A stretch of 44,877 nt of DNA, taken from NCBI GenBank assembly GCA_028288765.1, contig JAQGHQ010000157.1, positions 1 to 44,877 of the forward strand, read 5' to 3'. The notes under the pieces were generated by a model. The model made no database searches and was not told where the DNA came from. It saw only the letters and a program-made list of their open reading frames with translations. Shown here piece after piece: positions 39,609 through 44,877 of the stretch. Position numbers and translations under genes: made by a program. Each line of letters begins with the position of its first letter. Position 1 is the stretch's first letter. This DNA is from Gemmataceae bacterium. Its GTDB lineage: Bacteria; Planctomycetota; Planctomycetia; Gemmatales; Gemmataceae.

Positions 39609-42600
39609 CTACTTCGCCACAAGCCCCTTGAGCAACTCGTTGTCGTCCTTCGGCAGGCCCCAAACGAGGAGGGCGAATGCGAGCGTGAGCGGGGCCTTGG
39701 TCTCGGGCAGCCGGACGACCGCCTGCCAGCCGCCGCCCTGCTTCGGCACGAAGCGCCAGCTCGTTCCGGTCGGGGCTCCTACCAACTCTAAAACAGTTGC
39801 CTTGTCCCCGTCGCCGGGCAACACCACCTTCACACCGTCGGCCCCGACGGTCGGGTCGCCGAGTTTCGGGATCGGAGCGACCGACCCGTCGGCCCGCACG
39901 ACCCGCGGCTCCTTCGTCCCCTGGCCGGCGAGCAGCCACGCCCGGTACCCGGCCGGCACCTCGACCTCGATCTTCCGGGTGAGTCCGGCCGCGATCCCGG
40001 TCTTGATCGGAACGGGCGTCTCGGCCACCTTCAAAACAGCGCCCTTGTCGTTCTCCGTCAGGTGATACCGGAAGGTGGGGAGGCCGTCCGGGTCGAGTGA
40101 GTAGCCGTCGAACTCCACGGCCCGAGGACCGTCGTACACCCGTGCCGGATCGAGCGGGAGCGGGGTGCCGAATGCCGGGTTGTTGGCCCGCCCGACGAAA
40201 TCCGGCGGGAGGTCGGGGTTGACCGTCAGGCCCCAGGGATGTCCGTCCGGGCCGGTCCAGAACTTCGGCCCGAGCAGCTTCGCCGGCGCGCCGCCGCGGT
40301 TGTTCCACACCGGCGAGGCGTCGAGGAAATTCCCCGCCCACCCGTAGGCGAGCCGGCACTGGTCCGCGCTGAACGCGACCGACACGCCCCCCGGGTAGCC
40401 GACCGCGATCGCCTTGCTCCCCGCGTCGGGCATGAACGTGCGGAGCAGTTCCGGCCGGCCGTTCACGGCGATGATGAGACCCTTCGGCGGTTCCATCCCT
40501 TCGGGCAGCGGAAGCCCCGGCCCCAGCGACAGGTACGCCCACATCGCCTCGGCCTGCGCTTCCGGGTTGCCGTTGAGGACCGTGGCGAGGGTCGACTTGT
40601 TGTCCACGAACGCCTGGGGCATGCGGGTGCCGGGGGCCATCCGGAGCGGCTGGTGCAGCCACCGCTCGTACCAGTCGAACCGGACCCGCTGGTTGATCGT
40701 GGCGAGGTCCGGGCCGCGGGTCCCGGTGTTCGGAATGCCGGCGATGTCGTGACAGGAGATGCACCCGAGCCCGCCCTTGCCGACGATCGTTTTCCCGGCC
40801 CCGACCCTGGCCGCGGTCAACGGCACCTTGTGAACGGTATCGTCCGGGGTGGTCCCCTCGAGGAGCGCGAGGGCCACGGGCAGTGCGCCGACGTTCCCCT
40901 CGCCGTACTGCGGCATGCGCAGCTGCATCCACGGCCGGGCCCGGCCCCCCTGGGTCAGTACCGACTTCAGCCAGGTCGTCCGCGACTTGTGCCCGATCCC
41001 GGTGAGGAGTGGCGGCCGGACGTCGTCGGCGTTCTCGGCCTTTTCGAGCAGGCGCATCTGGTCGGCCAGCTCGACGGAAATCCCGCCTTCCCCGTCCTTG
41101 CTGTGACAGTTCAGGCAGTTGAAGCGCCGCAGGGCGAGCCTGGTGGCGTGGGTCGGCGCCGGCGACCCCGCCCCCGACAGCCCGTGAGTGAGGAACGCGG
41201 CGATGGCGGCCTGCTCTGGGGCGGCGAGCTGGTAAGTCGGCAGTTTCGTGGGATCTGGCCTGGAGGTCAGACAGCCGTGTCCGGCCTCGACCTTCTTGAG
41301 ATCATTAAGGGACGAGAACTTCGCTGTCGGGGCGAGCACCTTCCCGCCCGGTTCGACCGCGTGGCAGTTCACACACCCCTTGGTGACCAGCAGCTTCCGC
41401 CCGAGGTCGATCCACTGCGTATCGGGTGGCAGGTTGTGGAACGCCTCGCGCTCGGCCGGCTTTGCCCCGAACGCCTCGTAAACCCGGTCGGCGATCCTCG
41501 ACGGCTTGAGTCCCTTGCCGGTCGGCGCGGCGGGTTCCAGTGTTTCGTCGGTCACGCGGCACAGGTAGCGGGCGATGTCGGTGGCTTCCTTCGCTTCCAG
41601 GTTCCCGTGGGGCATTCGCCCGGACGGGTTCACCTTGAGGGGATTCTGGAGGTACGCGGCGAGCGTTTCCGGGCGGTACTTGCTGCCGACCGCCCCGAGA
41701 CTGTACCTGGCGGACGGCCCGGCGGACGTCCCCGCCCCGTAGATGTAATCGTCCGGACGGAGGGGTTCCCTGTCGTCCTCCTCGTCGCGGGCCGGCTTCT
41801 TCGTCTGCGCCTCGGTGTGGCACGCGGCACACCCGGTCACGCTGAACAGGACTCGCCCACGTTCCATGCTCTGCTTGTAGTCGTTCGAGAGGGTCGGCGG
41901 CTTCACCGGTTCGAGTGCCGTACCCGCGAGCGAGACGAGGTACTTCACTACCGCATATCGCTCCGCCTTTCCCGTCTCGTCGGCGGAGAACATCTTCGGC
42001 ATCGCCGTTTGCGGGCGGAGCCTGGCCGGGTCGGCGAGCCAGGCGTCGATCCACCCGGCGTAGCTCCGTTTGCCGACGTCGGTCAGGTTCGGGGCGGGCC
42101 GGTCGGCGAGGCCCTTGGCCATCTTGTCGGTCGCGTCGGGTTTGTGACACCGTGCGCAGGCGAGTTCCTCGAACTGGAACCTGCCGTGTTCGAGCTGGGC
42201 GTCCGTGGCGAGGGTGGCCGGGCGGTCCTTGGGCAGGTGGCCGAAGAACATGTAGGGGACCGGTTCGTTACGGAACCCGGGGCCGTGCCAGAACAGCTCG
42301 ACGCAGGCCTGGTCATCACCTTGTGAGGTGAACGTCGCTTGGAACGGCTGCACCCCGCCTTCCAGCGTCACCTCGGCCCCGGTCTTTGTCGTCGCCTCCT
42401 TGGTGTCGCCCAGGGCGGATAACACCTGCTTCCCGTTCACCTGGGCGCGAAGGATGCCACCCCTAACGGACGCCGAGAACGTGTATTTCCCCGGCCGCAC
42501 GACGTTGATGTACCCGGACCACCGGGCCGACATCAGCCCCGCCAGCCGGGGGTGGGGCGCCTCCCCGGCCTGAAGCGAAAGGGCAACCGTCGGTTCCAGC

Positions 42601-42746
42601 CTGACGACCCCTGGCGGCGGCTGGCCCTTGTGCGGTTCGAGGTACTGGACGACCAGCCCCGGCTTGAGCTCCGACGGTTCGATTGCGTTGGCCGCCGGGA
42701 CGAGTGAAATGAGGGTAAGGGTGGGCAGGAAATAGCGGTGGGTCAT
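39609..42746 (-). CDS. PA14-domain pentaheme c-type cytochrome
   Basis: This 1045-residue exported protein has a signal peptide (YFLPTLTLISLVPAANA) and an N-terminal PA14-like beta-sandwich (LMSARWSGYINVVRPGKYTF; VEVTLEGGVQPFQATF-like strands; CVELFWHGPG). It has five CXXCH heme sites: CARCH at C197, CAACH at C306, CVNCH at C458, CLNCH at C544 and CISCH at C662. Met ligand candidates follow in MPKMFS, GRMPHGN, RMPQYGEG and TRMPQAF. The C-terminal 350 residues resemble a sugar- or protein-binding beta-rich domain. It is probably a periplasmic electron carrier or oxidase partner; PA14 often binds carbohydrate. Partner dehydrogenases are not adjacent. Confidence 0.92.
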   Translation of the reverse strand: MTHRYFLPTLTLISLVPAANAIEPSELKPGLVVQYLEPHKGQPPPGVVRLEPTVALSLQAGEAPHPRLAGLMSARWSGYINVVRPGKYTFSASVRGGILRAQVNGKQVLSALGDTKEATTKTGAEVTLEGGVQPFQATFTSQGDDQACVELFWHGPGFRNEPVPYMFFGHLPKDRPATLATDAQLEHGRFQFEELACARCHKPDATDKMAKGLADRPAPNLTDVGKRSYAGWIDAWLADPARLRPQTAMPKMFSADETGKAERYAVVKYLVSLAGTALEPVKPPTLSNDYKQSMERGRVLFSVTGCAACHTEAQTKKPARDEEDDREPLRPDDYIYGAGTSAGPSARYSLGAVGSKYRPETLAAYLQNPLKVNPSGRMPHGNLEAKEATDIARYLCRVTDETLEPAAPTGKGLKPSRIADRVYEAFGAKPAEREAFHNLPPDTQWIDLGRKLLVTKGCVNCHAVEPGGKVLAPTAKFSSLNDLKKVEAGHGCLTSRPDPTKLPTYQLAAPEQAAIAAFLTHGLSGAGSPAPTHATRLALRRFNCLNCHSKDGEGGISVELADQMRLLEKAENADDVRPPLLTGIGHKSRTTWLKSVLTQGGRARPWMQLRMPQYGEGNVGALPVALALLEGTTPDDTVHKVPLTAARVGAGKTIVGKGGLGCISCHDIAGIPNTGTRGPDLATINQRVRFDWYERWLHQPLRMAPGTRMPQAFVDNKSTLATVLNGNPEAQAEAMWAYLSLGPGLPLPEGMEPPKGLIIAVNGRPELLRTFMPDAGSKAIAVGYPGGVSVAFSADQCRLAYGWAGNFLDASPVWNNRGGAPAKLLGPKFWTGPDGHPWGLTVNPDLPPDFVGRANNPAFGTPLPLDPARVYDGPRAVEFDGYSLDPDGLPTFRYHLTENDKGAVLKVAETPVPIKTGIAAGLTRKIEVEVPAGYRAWLLAGQGTKEPRVVRADGSVAPIPKLGDPTVGADGVKVVLPGDGDKATVLELVGAPTGTSWRFVPKQGGGWQAVVRLPETKAPLTLAFALLVWGLPKDDNELLKGLVAK

Positions 42747-42904
42747 CGGCGAGGGTGCCTGGGGGTGGGACTACTGGCGGGGAGAATGGTACTGATTATG
42801 CCGACCCCTGTTCCGGCCGCAAGCGGAAACGGGAATCGCCGTTCCGTCCGATGCCGATAGAGGTACAATCAGTTTGCCTGGCACCAATTGATGAGGGTGG
42901 AATC

Positions 42905-44089
42905 GTGTTCGATCTGGGCGCCGTTCAGACCGCGGTTCGAGAGTTCGGCTTCGACGGCTGGCTCTTGTACGACTTCCGCGGCATCAACATTCTTGCCCAG
43001 CGGGTGGTCGACCTCGCCGGTAAGTCGCTCTCCCGGCGCTGGTTCTACTACATTCCTGCGGTCGGTGAGCCGACCAAGCTGGTCCACGCGATCGAACCGG
43101 CCGCCCTCGACCACCTGCCGGGAGCCGTGAAGACCGTGTACCGCCGGTGGCAGGATCTGGAAACGGGGGTCGGCGAGCTGGTGATCGGGGCGAAGCGGGT
43201 GGCGATGGAGTACTCCCCCCGGAACGCGAACCCGTACATCTCCCGCGTCGACGCCGGGACGATCGAGCTGGTCCGGTCGTACGGGGTTGAGGTGGTCCCC
43301 TCGGGAGACCTCATCCAACTCTTCGAGGCGACCTGGGACGGCGACCAGGAACAATCGCATTTCGGGGCTGCGGATCTGTGCCGGGCGGCCTACGACGTCG
43401 CGTTCGGGTTCATAGCGGAGGAGATCCGCGCGACCGGCGAGACGACCGAGGCGGCCGTTCAGGCCCGGATCTTGAAGCACTTCGCCGACCACAGTCTGAC
43501 GACGTATAGTCCGCCGATCGTGGGCGTCGGCCCGCACAGCGGCGACCCGCACTACGAGACCACGCCCGCCTCGAACGCCCCGATCCGCCGCGGCGACTGG
43601 GTCCTCGTCGACCTGTGGGCGAAGTTCGACAAGCCCCGCTCGGTCTACGCCGACTACACCCGGGTGGCCTTCGTCGGGGAGAGCGTGCCCGAGAAATACG
43701 CGAAGGTGTTCGGGATCGTCGCGGCCGCCCGGGACGCCGGGATCGCGCGGGTGAAAGAGGCGTTCGCGGCCGGCGAGCCACTGCTCGGCTGGCAGGTGGA
43801 CGACGCCACCCGCGGGATGATCGAGAAGGCCGGCTACGGGGAGCAGTTCACCCACCGGACCGGGCACAACATCGGGCAGGAGGTCCACGGCAACGGGGCC
43901 CACATGGACGGCCTCGAAACCCGCGAGGACCGGCACGTGATCCGCCGGACGTGCTTCAGCATCGAGCCGGGGATTTACCTGCCCGAGTTCGGGGTGCGGA
44001 GCGAGGTGGACGTCTACATCGACAGGGACGGCAAGGTCCACGTGACCGGCGGCGAGCCCCAGACCGAGGTCCACCGGATCATCGTGTGA
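42905..44089 (+). CDS. M24-family metallopeptidase (Xaa-Pro aminopeptidase-like)
   Basis: The 394-residue protein has an N-terminal creatinase/prolidase-like domain (FGFDGWLLYDFRGINILAQR; VAMEYSPRNANPYISRVDAG) and a pita-bread catalytic domain. Its five metal ligands are conserved: Asp in VLVDLWAKF, Asp in YADYTRVAFVG, His in HRTGHNIGQEVHGNG, Glu in FSIEPGIYLP and Glu in VRSEVDVYI. It should release N-terminal residues before proline or act on similar dipeptides. GTG 42905 is chosen because GAGGG lies 7 nt upstream; a longer frame begins in Gly/Arg noise, and an ATG at 42851 lacks a ribosome-binding site. The cytochrome gene is divergent upstream. Confidence 0.92.
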   Translation: MFDLGAVQTAVREFGFDGWLLYDFRGINILAQRVVDLAGKSLSRRWFYYIPAVGEPTKLVHAIEPAALDHLPGAVKTVYRRWQDLETGVGELVIGAKRVAMEYSPRNANPYISRVDAGTIELVRSYGVEVVPSGDLIQLFEATWDGDQEQSHFGAADLCRAAYDVAFGFIAEEIRATGETTEAAVQARILKHFADHSLTTYSPPIVGVGPHSGDPHYETTPASNAPIRRGDWVLVDLWAKFDKPRSVYADYTRVAFVGESVPEKYAKVFGIVAAARDAGIARVKEAFAAGEPLLGWQVDDATRGMIEKAGYGEQFTHRTGHNIGQEVHGNGAHMDGLETREDRHVIRRTCFSIEPGIYLPEFGVRSEVDVYIDRDGKVHVTGGEPQTEVHRIIV

Positions 44090-44159
44090 TGGCCGCGACG
44101 TCCTGTGCGGTTCTGGTTCCCCATGAAGCCGACCGAATTACCCGGGCTTCCAGTTACTG

Positions 44160-44270
44160 CTACGGCGCACCGCGACGGTAGACGCGGTAAGCGAGAAGCA
44201 ATCCCAGGCCGTTTAAGCTTACGCCTACGGCCGACAACACGATCTGAACGACAGCTAGTTCGGGTTGCAC
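44160..44270 (-). CDS. 36-residue predicted membrane peptide
   Basis: A GTG start at 44268-44270, with GAGGAG 4 nt upstream, opens a 36-codon frame: MQPELAVVQIVLSAVGVSLN then GLGLLLAYRVYRRGAP. It has one clean transmembrane helix with a basic Arg/Tyr cytoplasmic end, the usual architecture of bacterial small membrane proteins. It is too short for standard gene callers. It converges with the M24 gene, 70 bp away. Function unknown; it could be a regulator of a transporter or a toxin-like peptide (speculative). Confidence 0.6.
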   Translation of the reverse strand: MQPELAVVQIVLSAVGVSLNGLGLLLAYRVYRRGAP

Positions 44271-44441
44271 GTTTCTCCTCTTTCTTGGTCTAGGGGTACT
44301 GGAGGCGGCTCTTACAGCGCAACGAGTAGGTAAAAAGGACTGTCAGAGAGTGGGCGGAACGGATCAGCCTGAGGATGTGGTCGCACGGGAACAGCTCGCA
44401 GGGTCCGGGGCATCCCATCGTGCCCCTACACCTATTGCGAG

Positions 44442-44476
44442 CCGTCACGTGTGAATCGCGTGACGGGCTTGTTTTT
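44442..44476 (+). terminator. Orphan rho-independent terminator
   Basis: CCGTCACG and CGTGACGG form an 8-bp stem with a 9-nt loop, followed by gcttgtttttc. No plus-strand gene ends just before it; the nearest, M24, ends 350 nt upstream. It may end the M24 transcript or an unannotated small RNA. Confidence 0.7.
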
Positions 44477-44501
44477 CAGGGGAAAGTGAAGCGAAAGTCT
44501 G

Positions 44502-44752
44502 TCATGACGGCCTGTGACGGCGCTTATGGCGGCGATTCTCTTCGGCCTCTTCGGCTTTTTGTTCTTCTATCAGCGCGGCGATCTCATCAGGCCTGGCACA
44601 ATCAGCCGGGATTGCAGCCTGCATAGTCTCGGACAGCGATACTTCCCTTTTCCCCGGCTTCGCTTCAGCGTCTCGGCGATCGCGGAATGCTTTCCAGGCG
44701 GCGGTATTACTTACCGTGCCCGCGCTCACTCCGGTTCCGGCGGCCACGGCAT
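44502..44752 (-). pseudogene. C-terminal part of an HTH-like gene interrupted by an IS3 element
   Basis: The minus-strand frame reads NAVAAGTGVSAGTVSNTAAW, then KAFRDRRDAEAKPGKREVSL and SETMQAAIPADCARPDEIAA, ending EENRRHKRRHRPS at 44502. The start of this frame (GVSAGTVSNTAAW) looks like the recognition end of a helix-turn-helix. The frame runs directly into the inferred right end of the IS element at 44753, and the apparent start codon (44763-44765) lies inside the IS. The gene is therefore probably truncated by insertion, its 5' part lying beyond the element. Confidence 0.65.
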
Positions 44753-44877
44753 TGATCTTCCCCAAGAAAAATGGAGACGAGGTTAACGGTGTTTCTGGTT
44801 GTACGTCCGTTCAAACTCGACCGGGGATAAGAACCCCAAGGAGGAGTGCAAGCGGACGCGGTTGTAGAACACTTCCA
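44753..44877 (-). mobile_element. IS3-family insertion sequence, right end
   Basis: The terminal segment TGATCTTCCCCAAGAAAAAT (44753-44772) fits the IS3 inverted-repeat style (TG...CCCC...AAA), followed after a few bases by the transposase stop codon, as usual for IS3 elements. The element continues past the right edge of the window. Family-level assignment rests on the transposase C-terminus. Confidence 0.75.
44783..44877 (-). CDS. IS3-family transposase OrfB, C-terminal fragment
   Basis: The minus strand encodes EVFYNRVRLHSSLGFLSPVE then FERTYNQKHR and a TAA stop at 44783-44785. The YNRxRxHSSLGxLSPxEFE block is the conserved C-terminus of IS3-family (rve integrase, DDE) transposases. The catalytic DDE residues lie outside the window. 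The stop codon is about 30 bp from the inferred inverted repeat end, as expected for this family. Confidence 0.88.
   Translation of the reverse strand, partial: EVFYNRVRLHSSLGFLSPVEFERTYNQKHR

Larger units (their letters stand above)
44090..44501. other. Region between the M24 gene and the truncated gene
   Basis: It holds a 36-codon minus-strand gene (44160-44270) and an orphan plus-strand terminator (44442-44476). The stretch 44280-44440 shows no coding pattern. A small RNA ending at the terminator is possible but not recognised. Confidence 0.5.

Noticed and set aside
40239-42326. 695-codon plus-strand frame antisense to the cytochrome gene
   Set aside because: The opposite strand carries five CXXCH motifs and a signal peptide; this frame shows only GC-driven residue bias.
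1-44877. CRISPR arrays, rRNA and tRNA genes
   Set aside because: No regularly spaced repeats, no rRNA signature and no recognisable cloverleaf were seen by eye; small tRNAs could be missed without a covariance search.

Overview
The window is GC-rich and dense in family expansions typical of planctomycetes, most likely a Gemmataceae member (inference). These include two DUF1559 pseudopilin-like proteins ([27 protein letters not shown]-type N-termini), a CRTAC1 (FG-GAP/ASPIC-UnbV) lipoprotein followed by a TPR protein, a WXXGXW-repeat protein, a Uma2-family nuclease, a PA14/multiheme cytochrome c, a PQQ-like beta-propeller, a Tat-exported protein and a sigma factor with a large C-terminal extension. 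No rRNA, tRNA or CRISPR array was recognised.

Layout. 1-580: 5' part of an MFS transporter (minus). 720-1180: a frameshifted TPR relic. 1359-2851: DUF1559 protein plus small lipoprotein. 3051-6310: CRTAC1 lipoprotein and membrane-anchored TPR protein, separated by a 37-bp-arm heptad hairpin. 6575-8528: two hypothetical genes and a 2OG-Fe(II) oxygenase (minus). 8529-9724: gene-poor, with a REP-like palindrome pair and an ORF relic. 9725-13315: WXXGXW protein, lipoprotein and second DUF1559 protein (minus). 13316-14341: gene-free leader with direct repeats. 14342-17491: DabA (DUF2309) inorganic-carbon transporter subunit without a neighbouring DabB. 17880-18620: two small plus-strand genes, one a cysteine-rich zinc-ribbon protein. 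18846-22535: birA and nadC (likely one unit) and an S41 protease (minus). 22856-25119: proB, then an ECF sigma factor overlapping a small membrane protein. 25397-29289: DEAD-box helicase, Uma2 protein and convergent purB. 29519-34563: small secreted proteins, an RHH/zinc-finger protein and an orphan family-5 solute-binding protein. 34771-39543: Tat protein, beta-propeller protein and a sigma-factor/TM/toroid fusion. 39609-44089: pentaheme PA14 cytochrome (minus) and M24 peptidase. 44090-44877: a 36-residue membrane peptide, an orphan terminator, and an IS3-family element interrupting an HTH-like gene.

Housekeeping functions (nadC, birA, proB, purB, DEAD helicase) are interspersed with cell-envelope and secreted proteins. 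The most notable items are the ECF sigma-toroid fusion (37657-39543), the solitary DabA with its structured upstream region, the RHH/zinc-finger protein at 29871-30305, the extragenic palindromes (4768-4866, 8889-8943, 37513-37576), and the IS3 insertion at the right edge. I found no convincing multi-gene system that is clearly new. The fusion sigma factor and orphan DabA are the best candidates for unusual biology.
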